A stretch of 64,000 nt of DNA. It comes from JBBQNR01 sp963774075. Lineage in GTDB: Bacteria > Actinomycetota > Thermoleophilia > Solirubrobacterales > JBBDJG01. The stretch is from the NCBI GenBank assembly GCA_963774075.1, contig CAVZDP010000002.1, forward strand, positions 558,001 through 622,000. Direction: 5' to 3'. Of this stretch, positions 35,177 through 43,516 are shown one piece after another. The position numbers and the translations under genes are program-made. Numbering within the stretch: position 1 is the stretch's first letter; the number at the start of each line of letters is the position of its first letter. The notes beneath the pieces were generated by a model. That model searched no databases. It saw nothing but the letters and a program-made list of their open reading frames with translations, and was not told where the DNA came from.

Positions 35177-36921
35177 TCACGGCGTGAAGGTCCCCTGCTC
35201 GAGGAAGCGCTCCTCGTCGCCCGTGCCGCAGGTCGGCGGGCAGCTTGGAGCGGCGACGTCGCCGTCGAAACCGGCGTCGAGCACCGAGAACGAGGGCGTC
35301 GCGAGGATCGTGCGCTTGCCCTCGCGGATCATCCCGGGCGCGAGCGAGTCAAAGGTCGTCGTGAGGTTGCAGTCGGAGCCGCGTGGGCTCGGAGCCGAGG
35401 GCGTGCAGGAGATCGGGGCGTCGAAGCGCACGTCCGAGACCGTCTCGGAGATGCCCACGAAGCCGTTGTCGCGGTCGGTCGTGCGCAGGAGCGTGCTCAG
35501 CAGCACGCTGCCGGGGTAGTCGGACTGGTCGCTTGCATTGCGCACGTCCGAGATCTCCACGTTGAACTTGACGTCGGCCTCGTCGGCGGCAGTGCCGGGA
35601 TTGCCGACCACCGTGTCGAGGCGCACGGAGCCGCTGCCCTGGCCGACCTTCGAGGTCGTGAGCAGGTTCGACTCCTGCACGGGCGGCTCGCACGAGCCTT
35701 GCGCGAGCGGCGCGACGTGCGTGGAGTTTGGATCGGTGCACTGCTCGTAGGCGGGGACGAGGTAAGTGAGCAAGGCGTTCCGCCGCCTGGGCGTGGATAC
35801 AGGCTGAAGGCGTCGAGCGGCTGCCAGTCGGGTTGCGTGTCGTTGGCGGGGTTGTTGGTGAGGTTGGTCTCGGGACCGCCATTGGCGTTGACGGTCTTGA
35901 TATCAGCGCCGCCGCAGCAAACGCCCGGGAGCGAGTCGAAGGCGATCTTGGCGCCGTCAGGTGACCAGACCTGGTTGTTGTTGTGAATATCGTTGGTGAT
36001 CTGGGTTATGCCCGTGCCGTCGGCGTTCATCGTGAACACCTCGTTGCCGGCGCAGTTCAGGTCTCTCAGGAAGGCAACCTTCGTTCCACTCGGCGACCAT
36101 TTCGGGAAGTGGTATTCGCAGTCCGAGTAGGTGCCGGCGAAGGTGACGAAGTCGGTTCCGTCGGCGTCGACTCCGTACAGTCGCCAGATGCCCGGCTCCC
36201 CTCCCCCGGTGTACCCCATGTACACGATCCGGTTGCTGCCACTCGGCGACCAGGCGGGGCTCGAGTGGTAGCGCGTGCCGGCGTCGACGATGAGGATGAG
36301 GTCGCTGCCGTCCGGCTTGTTCGAGTAGAGGCCTGCGTCGTAGCGCCCGAACGCGATCCTCTCGCTGTCGGGCGACCAATCGAGCCCAAGGCTCTGGCCG
36401 TGGGGGCCGAGCTGGGCGAAACCGGTCCCGTTGGCATTCATCGCGTACACGCATTCGACCTCGGACTCTCCGAGACAAGGACTCGGAGGCCCCGGTGTTT
36501 GGTTCAGGAACGCGATCCTCGTCCCGTCCGGCGACCAGGCGGCGTTCGAGCCGTTGCCCGCGAGCGTCGTCAGCCTCGTCTGGCCCGACCCGTTCGCGTT
36601 CATGACATAGATCTCGTCGTTGCCGTCCCGAGCGGACACGAAGGCGATCTTCGCGCCGTCCGGCGACCACGCCGGCTCGTCGTCCTTGACGGAGTTGGTG
36701 GTGAGCTGCGTGGGGACGCCGGTGCCGTCGGCGTTCATCGAGTAGATCTCCTTGTCGCCGTCCCGGTCGGAGACGAAGGCGATCCTGCCGTTGGCGCCAG
36801 GGAACGTGGCGTGTGCTGCGCTCGGCAGCGCGAAGAAGCTCACCACCAGCGCCACAACGGCAACGCGCGCGAATGACCCTTTCAAGAAAGATCCTCCGGC
36901 ACGGTCCACGAGCTTCCTCAC
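35177..36921 (-). pseudogene. secreted PD40/TolB-type beta-propeller protein, one-base frameshift
   Basis: An N-terminal signal peptide (VAVVALVVSFFALPSAAHA) is followed by about seven PD40 blades of the type AWSPDGAKIAFVSARDGNDE and IYSMNADGTG. After LYPRPGGGTP the frame changes near 35778 and the second frame carries the ~195-residue C-terminal module (YLVPAYEQCTDPNSTHVAPL ... CPPTCGTGDEERFLEQGTF). CCTTGCTCAC at the junction would need one more T to read PLLTYLV. This module matches the one ending the repeat proteins at 17 and 19 kb. If in frame it would be about 580 residues. Confidence 0.8.
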
Positions 36922-36928
36922 CAGCCTG

Positions 36929-36934
36929 AACGTA
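36929..36934 (-). promoter_or_regulatory. -10-like hexamer TACGTT
   Basis: It ends 7 nt before the GTG at 36921 of the PD40 propeller gene. Confidence 0.45.
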
Positions 36935-36973
36935 GCACTCCAGAGGACTCGCCGGGAGGCTTCTAGAGCCGGA

Positions 36974-38116
36974 TCAGCCCGTGGCGCCGTTGCGGCTCGC
37001 GCCGTTGCGTCCCGCCGGCCTCTGGATGGCGCCGTGGTTCATGCCGCCGTGCCAGAAGCTCGGCACGATCGGCCACTGGCGCTTGAAGTCCGCCATCTCC
37101 GACGATGGGAAGACGTTCAGCCAGCGCGGGTCGCGCGGGTTGGCGTCGGCGATCGCCTTCTCCTTCACCATCGAGTCGTACTGGTCGATCGTATCCTCGA
37201 GCGTGTTCGAGTTCAGGATCACCTCGCGGTTCCAGAACTCGGCGTACTTCTTCACCCCCGGTATCCGTGACAGCGACGGCTGCCACGAGTCCGCGCAGAC
37301 GCCGTTCTCCGAGCTGACGAACACGCCATCCGGCGTGTTGAGCGCCAGCGAGTGGTTGCCGTCGGTGTGACCCGGCGTGTGCACGATCGCGACGCCCTTG
37401 CCGAGCTCGACGTCGCCGTCGAGCAGCACCAGGTTGTCCTCGATCACGTGGTCCATGCCGCCCGGCACGTACCAGGCCCACTGCATCGGGTGGATCGCCT
37501 TGAAGGTGTCGACCTCCTTGCGCTGGAACAGGAACTTCGCGTTCGGAAAGAACGGGCGCCTCGGCTCCGGCTCGCCGTTGATCGGGCGCGTCGTCCCCAT
37601 GATCAGCCGCAGGTCCTGCACGTGCAGGTGGTCGAAGCTCACGTAGTCGATGTCGGCCGGGGTGAGACCGCAGGCAACTACCGCCTCCGTGACCGTGTTG
37701 TAGAAGTTGGCGAACACCTTGTAGGAGAGGAACTCGCCGTATCGCTTCAGAAGCTGGTCGTAGAAAGGCGCCTCGGCTGCTCCCTCGGCGATCGTCGGCT
37801 CCCAGGCGAGCGTGCGCATCCGGCCGTCGAAGTCCTCGAACTGCACGATCACCAGCCGGTTGATGATGTTGATGTAGGGGTTCAAGCCCTTCGCAGCGCC
37901 GGCGAGCGCGAACTTCGTCGGGTATGCGGCGGCGGCAAGGTCGACCGTCTGCACGGCCGCGATGCGGTTGTCGGGCGTGGCGAAGCGGCTGCGAAAGCGG
38001 GCGGCTGCCTCGCGAATCGCCTCGATACGGTCTCCGCGTGGCCAGATCTTCTCGATCTCGGCGAACTCGTCGAAAGGCCTGATTCCGACCTTCTCGGGCG
38101 TCTCTATGGCTGCCAT
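36974..38116 (-). CDS. MBL-fold metallo-hydrolase, variant metal motif
   Basis: A 380-residue protein. It has a metallo-beta-lactamase fold signature late in the chain (IVHTPGHTDGNHSLAL, the third metal histidine region), but the first motif reads SFDHLHVQDLR, so the HxHxDH consensus is changed to HxHxQD. The N-terminal ~150 residues are an unusual extension with hydrophobic stretches (LNPYINIINRLVIVQFEDFD). A possible second-shell H is in PSFWHGGMNHG. The substrate is unknown. GGAGGAGG about 11 nt before the ATG is a clear ribosome-binding site. It is divergent from the PHP gene. Confidence 0.8.
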   Translation of the reverse strand: MAAIETPEKVGIRPFDEFAEIEKIWPRGDRIEAIREAAARFRSRFATPDNRIAAVQTVDLAAAAYPTKFALAGAAKGLNPYINIINRLVIVQFEDFDGRMRTLAWEPTIAEGAAEAPFYDQLLKRYGEFLSYKVFANFYNTVTEAVVACGLTPADIDYVSFDHLHVQDLRLIMGTTRPINGEPEPRRPFFPNAKFLFQRKEVDTFKAIHPMQWAWYVPGGMDHVIEDNLVLLDGDVELGKGVAIVHTPGHTDGNHSLALNTPDGVFVSSENGVCADSWQPSLSRIPGVKKYAEFWNREVILNSNTLEDTIDQYDSMVKEKAIADANPRDPRWLNVFPSSEMADFKRQWPIVPSFWHGGMNHGAIQRPAGRNGASRNGATG

Positions 38117-38185
38117 CGGCGCTGCCTCCTCCTGCAGGGATCGAGGACCTAACTATATGCCCGGCGGGAGCTCGGTCGTGTGCCA

Positions 38186-38191
38186 TACGCT
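38186..38191 (+). promoter_or_regulatory. -10-like hexamer TACGCT of the PHP gene
   Basis: It ends 7 nt before the ATG at 38199 and fixes this start although the frame is open further upstream. Confidence 0.5.
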
Positions 38192-38198
38192 CCGATCG

Positions 38199-39263
38199 AT
38201 GGCAGGCGTAACCGAGCTGCACGAGGTCGCGGGCATCGTGCACGTGCACTCGCTCTACTCCGACGGCACCGGAACCGTGAGCGAGATTGCCAGGGCGGCC
38301 GAGCGAAATGCGCTCGACTTCGTCCTTCTCACCGATCACGACACGCTGGCGGCGCGCGAACGTGGCGAAGAAGCCTGGCACGGCCGCGTACTCGTGGTGG
38401 TCGGCGAGGAAGTTTCGCCGCGGCGCGAGAACCACTACCTGGCGTTCGGCCTCGAGAGCCCGATCGATCACCGGGGCCTCACCCCGCAGCAGATCGTCGA
38501 CCGCGTCAACGAGGCCGGTGGGTTCGGATTCCTGTCGCACCCCTTCTCGAAAGGGTCGGACCGCTTTCGCCGGGGCGCCCAGGGCATGCCCTGGCACGAC
38601 CTGGACGCGACGGGCTACACGGGGCTGGAGCTGTGGAGCTTCGTGACCGACTCCGCGGAGAAGCTGCGTGGGATCCCGGACGTGCTGCGGTTCATCCTCT
38701 CCCCCGGCAGGTTCATCGACGACCCGCCGCGGCGGAACCTGGAGCTTTGGGACGGCATCTGCGCGAGGCGCAAATGCGTCGCCCTCGGTGGCGTCGACGC
38801 CCACCAGATCGGCATCCGCGTGGCCGGCCGCGTGCCGCTGCGGCTCATGAGCTACAGGCGCTCGTTCCGCCACCTGCGCACGCATCTGCTGCTCGAGCGC
38901 CCCCTGCAGCAGGATCTCGACGCCGATCGCGAGGCGATCCACTCCGCGCTCGCAGCGGGCCGGGCCTTCATCGCCATGGACTCCCTGGCGCCCGCCCGGG
39001 GCTTTCGCTTCACGGCCGAGGGCAATCCTCCGCTCGCGCTCGGCGACGAAGCGAAGGCGGACCGGCCCCGCGCGCTGCGCGCCGAGTTACCGCGACCGGC
39101 CGAGGTGCGCCTGCTGCGCGACGGCCGTGAGGTCGCGCGTACGCATGGTACGCGGCTGGAGCACGAGGCGGCCGAGCCCGGCGTGTACCGGATCGAGGCT
39201 TATCTGCACTCCCACGGCCGCAGCCGAACCTGGATCCTCTCGAACCCGATCTACCTGCGCTGA
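38199..39263 (+). CDS. PHP-domain metal-dependent phosphoesterase
   Basis: A 354-residue protein. The PHP metal motifs are GIVHVHSLYSDGTGT (HxH and SDG), FVLLTDHDTLA (DHD), VGEEVSPRRENHYLAFG (E and H) and ALGGVDAHQIG (DxH). The family includes polymerase-associated phosphoesterases and 3',5'-nucleotide phosphatases. A C-terminal ~90-residue beta domain (RGFRFTAEGNPPLALGDEAK) resembles extensions in stand-alone PHP hydrolases. It is convergent with thioredoxin reductase, with only 4 bp between the stops. Confidence 0.88.
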   Translation: MAGVTELHEVAGIVHVHSLYSDGTGTVSEIARAAERNALDFVLLTDHDTLAARERGEEAWHGRVLVVVGEEVSPRRENHYLAFGLESPIDHRGLTPQQIVDRVNEAGGFGFLSHPFSKGSDRFRRGAQGMPWHDLDATGYTGLELWSFVTDSAEKLRGIPDVLRFILSPGRFIDDPPRRNLELWDGICARRKCVALGGVDAHQIGIRVAGRVPLRLMSYRRSFRHLRTHLLLERPLQQDLDADREAIHSALAAGRAFIAMDSLAPARGFRFTAEGNPPLALGDEAKADRPRALRAELPRPAEVRLLRDGREVARTHGTRLEHEAAEPGVYRIEAYLHSHGRSRTWILSNPIYLR

Positions 39264-39267
39264 AGCG

Positions 39268-40242
39268 CTAAACCGCTTGGCGCGAGCGCGCGTGCTTCAG
39301 GCTCTCCACGTACGCTCCCGCCGCGAGTGCGGCTGTCGTCGCGTCGCCGACCGCGTTGGTCACCTGGCGGACGTACTGCGAGCGGACGTCACCCGCCGCG
39401 AAGATCCCCGGCACCGCCGTCTGCATCTTGTCGTCGGTGACGATGTGCCCCGACTCGTCCAGCTCGATCCGCTCTCTGATCTCGTCGTCGAAGATGTCGG
39501 AGTGCGGGATGAAGCCGATGAAGGGAAAGACCGCACCGACGTCGAGCGTGGAGCGCTCGTCCGTGTTGACGTTGCGTAGATCGAGCTGGCTCACGCGGCC
39601 ATCGTTGTCGCGGATCTCCTCGACGACCGTGTCGTAGATCTCGTCGACCTTGCCGCTCGCCCGCATCTGCTCCACCAGGATCGGCTGCGCCCGGTAGCTG
39701 TCGCGGCGATGGATCACGTAGACCTTGTTCCCGTAGCGCGTCAGGAACGTGCCCTCCTCGACCGCCGAGTCACCGCCGCCCACGACCGCGATGTCCTCGC
39801 CCTCGAAGAAGGCGCCGTCGCAGACCGCGCAGTACGAGACACCCTTGCCCGCGAGCTCCTCCTCGCCGCGAACGCCCAGCTTGCGCGGCTCGCCTCCGGC
39901 GGCGACGATCACGGCCGGCGCTCGGAACTCGCGCCCGTCCGAGGTCTTCACGACGCGGTCGTCGCCGTCGAGCGAGACCGAGGTCACCTCGGCCGTCTCG
40001 AACACCGCGCCGAACTTCTCCGCGTGCTTCAGGAACCTGTCGGCGAGCTCGGGGCCGTTGATGTGCTCGAAGCCCGGGTAGTCCTCGACGTCCGCCGTGT
40101 TCCAGAGCTCCCCGCCGGCGACCCCCTTCTCGAGCACCAGCGTCGGCACCCTCGAGCGGCCGGCGTAGAGGGCGGCCGTGAGACCGGCGGGTCCGGCCCC
40201 GATCACGATGATCTCGTAACGATCGCTCAGCTCTTCGGACAT
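39268..40242 (-). CDS. trxB: thioredoxin reductase
   Basis: A 324-residue low-molecular-weight thioredoxin reductase of standard length. The FAD-binding start is IIVIGAGPAGLTAALYAGRS, the redox-active pair is C138-A-V-C141 in SYCAVCDGAFF, the NADPH loop is VVGGGDSAVEEG with HRRDSYRA, and the C-terminal FAD motif is GIFAAGDVRSQYVRQV. It reduces thioredoxin with NADPH in the cytosol. GAGGGGAG lies before the ATG. No thioredoxin gene is adjacent. Confidence 0.95.
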   Translation of the reverse strand: MSEELSDRYEIIVIGAGPAGLTAALYAGRSRVPTLVLEKGVAGGELWNTADVEDYPGFEHINGPELADRFLKHAEKFGAVFETAEVTSVSLDGDDRVVKTSDGREFRAPAVIVAAGGEPRKLGVRGEEELAGKGVSYCAVCDGAFFEGEDIAVVGGGDSAVEEGTFLTRYGNKVYVIHRRDSYRAQPILVEQMRASGKVDEIYDTVVEEIRDNDGRVSQLDLRNVNTDERSTLDVGAVFPFIGFIPHSDIFDDEIRERIELDESGHIVTDDKMQTAVPGIFAAGDVRSQYVRQVTNAVGDATTAALAAGAYVESLKHARSRQAV

Positions 40243-40308
40243 CGGCTCCCCTCGTATCGCTTTACTTTCTGAAGCATACAGGCATTCGTCTCCGTTTGGC
40301 CCTCGACG

Positions 40309-41517
40309 TTACGCCCCGGCGCCGGGCGCTTCCCCCTCCTCGGCCCGCCAGCGGCTCACCGTCCGCCGGAGCTGAAGATACGCGATCACGCCTGGTGGGA
40401 TCGGTAGCCAGAATGCGATCACCCGGTAGGCCAGCACGCTGACGATCACGGCCGATGCCGGCTCGCCGAAGGCCAGGAAAGCCGCGATCATGCCCGCGTC
40501 GACCGAACCGACCCCGCCGGGAAAGAACGGCAGCAGGTTCGCGGTCATCCCCACGAAGAACCCCTGCACCAGCACCGCTTTTGGAACCGACTCGCCGAAG
40601 GCGTGGAAGCAAGCCCAGAGGACCGCGATGTTCGCCGCCCAGAAGCCGATCGCCCCGCCGAGCGCCAGCACCCCCCGCGAGGGGTGGCGCAGGAGGCGAA
40701 GCGCCGTGCGCGTCCCGCTCGCCACGAGAACGGGGCCGGTCGCCAGGCGGCGCAGCCAGACCGCCCGCCGGCGGTAGCCCTGCGACCAGGCGGCGAGGCG
40801 ACGCTCGATGTCGCCGGGGATCAGGGAGACCAGGAGCAGCACCAGCATCGCGAGGCCGGCGAGTGCCGCGGGCACGATCGTCATGCCGACCGGGCTGGAG
40901 CCGGGAAAGAGGCCCACGCGCAGAAAGATGCCGCACACGATGACGGCCAGCAGGTAGACGGTGTAGAGCAGCACGAGGAAGGCAACCATGCGCTCCGCGC
41001 TGTCGCGACGAGCCATGCCGGCGCGGCGCAGCGCCCAGTACGTGAGCGCGATCCCCCCAGCCCCCGCGGCGGCGAACAGGCGCGTCGCGGCAAGACCGGC
41101 CATCGTGATCTGGTACGACGCCGCCCAGTCGAGCCGGGGATAGGCCGAAGACGTCTCCTGGCCGCCAATGATGCCCCTGAAGAGAGCGATGTAGGCGGCG
41201 AAGGACAGCGCGTTGAAGCCGAGGGCGACCGCGATCCAGACCGGGTCCGCGCGCGAGATCACCTCCTCCATGTCCGAGAGGCCGTCGAGCGCCGCGGGAA
41301 GCCCGACGTAGAGAGCGACCACCACCGCTCCGACGACCGCCAGGTAGATGGCGATCCGGCGCGGCGTCATGCGCAGACCCGACTCCGCCTCCTCGAGCTC
41401 GTCGCGAAAGACGTCGTTGGCGACTCCGTTGGCGTCCTCCGCGGACGTCTGCGCTGCGGGCGTACGGGGGTCCACGCTCTCCCTGACCGGCCGATCGGGT
41501 GAGCCCGGGCCTGACAT
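40309..41517 (-). CDS. lysylphosphatidylglycerol synthase TM-region / YbhN-like (UPF0104) membrane protein
   Basis: A 402-residue integral membrane protein. After ~50 hydrophilic residues come eight or so membrane helices. Family features are ASYQITMAGLAATRLFAAAGAGG, ERMVAFLVLLYTVYLLAVI, and the conserved FFPGGVGSVDAGMIAAFLAFG near residue 325. Relatives are lipid flippase-like domains of MprF and YbhN-type proteins. Its ATG shares one base with the PAP2 stop (TGATG), so the two are coupled. In this unit it may move a modified lipid across the membrane (inference). Confidence 0.88.
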   Translation of the reverse strand: MSGPGSPDRPVRESVDPRTPAAQTSAEDANGVANDVFRDELEEAESGLRMTPRRIAIYLAVVGAVVVALYVGLPAALDGLSDMEEVISRADPVWIAVALGFNALSFAAYIALFRGIIGGQETSSAYPRLDWAASYQITMAGLAATRLFAAAGAGGIALTYWALRRAGMARRDSAERMVAFLVLLYTVYLLAVIVCGIFLRVGLFPGSSPVGMTIVPAALAGLAMLVLLLVSLIPGDIERRLAAWSQGYRRRAVWLRRLATGPVLVASGTRTALRLLRHPSRGVLALGGAIGFWAANIAVLWACFHAFGESVPKAVLVQGFFVGMTANLLPFFPGGVGSVDAGMIAAFLAFGEPASAVIVSVLAYRVIAFWLPIPPGVIAYLQLRRTVSRWRAEEGEAPGAGA

Positions 41518-42476
41518 CAGGCCGAGGCCGCCCGTGCCTCGAGCGCCTGCACCGCGCGCGCTGCCGATGCCAGGGCCGGCGCAGCGCGCGGGCCGAGGAG
41601 GCGCACCGCCTCGGCGAGAGCGGCGCCCGCGATCAGATCGACCACGTAGTGCTCGCCCAGGTACACGAGCGCGAATCCGAGCGCGGACGCGTAGGCCCAG
41701 CCGATAGCGCCCACTAGAGCGCCGGCCTCCGACAGCATGTGCGCTGCCATCACCGAGGTGCCGAAGTGGAGGGAAGGCATGGCGGCGACTGGGTTGCCTC
41801 CCAGGAAATCGTATAGCGGCCGCCAGAAGCGACCCCAGACGCGCTCGCCCACCTCCGCCATGATCCTCCGTGTACCCGGCAGGCGCCCTTCGCGTGCCGC
41901 CCACCATGGCGGAGCCGTCGGAACGGCCGCGTAGACGAGCGCGCCGAGGTCGAAAAGCCCGCACATCATCGCGGCCGTGCGCGGAAACCGGTGCGGGTGG
42001 CGCACGAGGATCCAGGCCGAGGCAAGGTGAGGCTCGGCGAACCAGAGCCAGTGGATCCACGCCAGCCCGTGATCGAGTGCCGTAGTGCGGCCAGGGCGCC
42101 CGAAAACGCGCTGGAGGCGGACGGTGGGCGTCGCGCCGAGCCCCAGGGCGCGGTCGAACGCGATCGGGTAGTCGATCCGCACGCGCCGCTCGAGACGCTC
42201 CGGGCGGTCGTTGGGGAGCTCGTGGACGACGATGAAGGACCACATCTGGAGCGTGTAGAGGGCCACGTCGCGCTTCGGGCTGCGGCGCGAGGCCACCGCC
42301 AGGGCGACCGGGCCCATAGCCGCGGCGGCGGCGCTGACGGCGGCCGGCAGGCCGAGCCGCTTGCGCGCCAGTGGCAGAGCGGCCGCCGCAGCCACCAGGG
42401 TCCAGGCCACCGGGCGCATGAAGCGTGCCCCGGCCGCCGCCGAGGAGGTCCGGCCGCTGACCCGGCGTCCCCTCAC
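41517..42476 (-). CDS. PAP2-superfamily membrane phosphatase/phosphotransferase
   Basis: A 319-residue membrane protein of the PAP2 (inositolphosphotransferase/AUR1-like) type. The catalytic motifs are GNPVAAMPSLHFGTSVMAAH (SLH) and LGEHYVVDLIAGAALAEA (H..D). The N-terminal half has further membrane segments and a basic loop (RPERLERRVRIDYPIAFDRA). AUR1-like relatives attach phospho-head groups to lipids; others remove phosphate. TAGACT 9 nt before the GTG, within a 7-bp inverted repeat, suggests an internal promoter. It is coupled to the YbhN-like gene. Confidence 0.87.
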   Translation of the reverse strand: MRGRRVSGRTSSAAAGARFMRPVAWTLVAAAAALPLARKRLGLPAAVSAAAAAMGPVALAVASRRSPKRDVALYTLQMWSFIVVHELPNDRPERLERRVRIDYPIAFDRALGLGATPTVRLQRVFGRPGRTTALDHGLAWIHWLWFAEPHLASAWILVRHPHRFPRTAAMMCGLFDLGALVYAAVPTAPPWWAAREGRLPGTRRIMAEVGERVWGRFWRPLYDFLGGNPVAAMPSLHFGTSVMAAHMLSEAGALVGAIGWAYASALGFALVYLGEHYVVDLIAGAALAEAVRLLGPRAAPALASAARAVQALEARAASA

Positions 42477-42481
42477 CAGCC

Positions 42482-42499
42482 GGCGAGTCTAAACTCGCC
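42482..42499. repeat. inverted repeat GGCGAGT-CTAA-ACTCGCC overlapping the PAP2 promoter
   Basis: A perfect 7-bp dyad with a 4-bp spacer in the 51-bp gap between the sulfotransferase stop and the PAP2 GTG. It contains the -10-like TAGACT of the minus strand (42486-42491). It may be an operator or a short terminator. Confidence 0.5.
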
Positions 42500-42527
42500 A
42501 CCGGCCCCGACGAGCCGCGGTCGCCGC

Positions 42528-43493
42528 TCAGGCGTCGAGCGCGAGCCCGTCGGACCAGTAGTCGAGCGGGTTCGGCGGCTCGGAGTCCGCCCGCGAGTGG
42601 CTGACCTCGACGCATCGCTCGGGCGGCGCGCACGAGATTCCGTCCTCCCAGAGCCGGCGCAGGACCTGCTCGTAGAGCGCCGAGACACGTTCGCGTTCGC
42701 CGTCTCCAAGCTCGGTTCGCCAGCGGCCCACATGCGCTCGCTCGGCGGTCACCTCGGAGTCGAACAGGTCGCGCGTGGCCGGCTCGTCGGGCAGTTCGAG
42801 AAAGTCGAGCAGCCGCTCGTACGTGCTCTCGCGATCGAGCAGCACGAGGTCCTCGAGTTGGATCACGAGTAGCTTGCCCCCGGGCAGCTCCCGAGCCGCG
42901 CGCTCCCCGCTCCGAAGCCGGCCCTCCCACGTCCGCAGAGCCTCGTCCACTGTCCGCGCCCCGAAGGGCAGCGGCACGACGGAGCAAGCGCGGTCGAGGC
43001 CGTCGCGCACCACGTGAACGAATCGTGCTTCCGGCAGATAGGAGAGGATCGCGGGCGCCATCGGGACGTTGTTGGGACTGTGCTCCACCCAGCCCGGCTT
43101 CCCGGCGCGACGAGCGATGGGGTCGAGCATCTCCAGGACGAGGGCCCGGCTTGCCTGCACGGGGTCGTCGATCGAGCGAAAGGCGGCGAGGCCGCGCTCG
43201 AAGTCCTCCTCCCGCACCGACTTGAAGAGGCCGTACTCGGCCGTCGCGTTCCATGGCATCGGTCGCCGCCACCAGAAGCCGCGGAGCGCCTCCGCCAGCT
43301 CCTCCCTGTCGACTGTCCCCTGAAGGAACCCGGGGATGCACGGCCTGATCGAGTGCACCCTTATCTCCTGCCGGATCGACTTGTACCTCGAGTGTGAGCC
43401 GATCAGGTGAGCGACCGCCTGCGTGCCGCTGCGCGGCGCGCCGCCGACGAGGACGGGGGGCGCCGAGCCCGCGGCGCCGGTGGCGTGCGTCAC
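42528..43493 (-). CDS. sulfotransferase-like protein
   Basis: A 321-residue sulfotransferase fold. The 5'-PAPS loop is VLVGGAPRSGTQAVAHLIGS at the N-terminus. VEHSPNNVPMAP lies in mid-chain, and FVHVVRDGLDRACSVVPLPF carries the RDxxxxxxS 3'-phosphate motif. YERLLDFLELPDEPATRDLF near the C-terminus is typical of the carbohydrate/lipid sulfotransferase families. I place the start at GTG 43493 (VTHATGAAGS). It lies 23 bp after the R2lox-like gene and 51 bp before PAP2, so all may be one operon acting on one lipid. Confidence 0.85.
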   Translation of the reverse strand: MTHATGAAGSAPPVLVGGAPRSGTQAVAHLIGSHSRYKSIRQEIRVHSIRPCIPGFLQGTVDREELAEALRGFWWRRPMPWNATAEYGLFKSVREEDFERGLAAFRSIDDPVQASRALVLEMLDPIARRAGKPGWVEHSPNNVPMAPAILSYLPEARFVHVVRDGLDRACSVVPLPFGARTVDEALRTWEGRLRSGERAARELPGGKLLVIQLEDLVLLDRESTYERLLDFLELPDEPATRDLFDSEVTAERAHVGRWRTELGDGERERVSALYEQVLRRLWEDGISCAPPERCVEVSHSRADSEPPNPLDYWSDGLALDA

Positions 43494-43516
43494 TGCATCC
43501 GCAGGCCGGGCCGCAG

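Noticed and set aside
40309..43341. A single ~1000-codon frame spanning three genes
   Set aside because: Only the last 402 codons (UPF0104-type protein) make sense. The upstream part is arginine/glycine-rich shadow coding opposite frames of the PAP2 and sulfotransferase genes, which have clear motifs.
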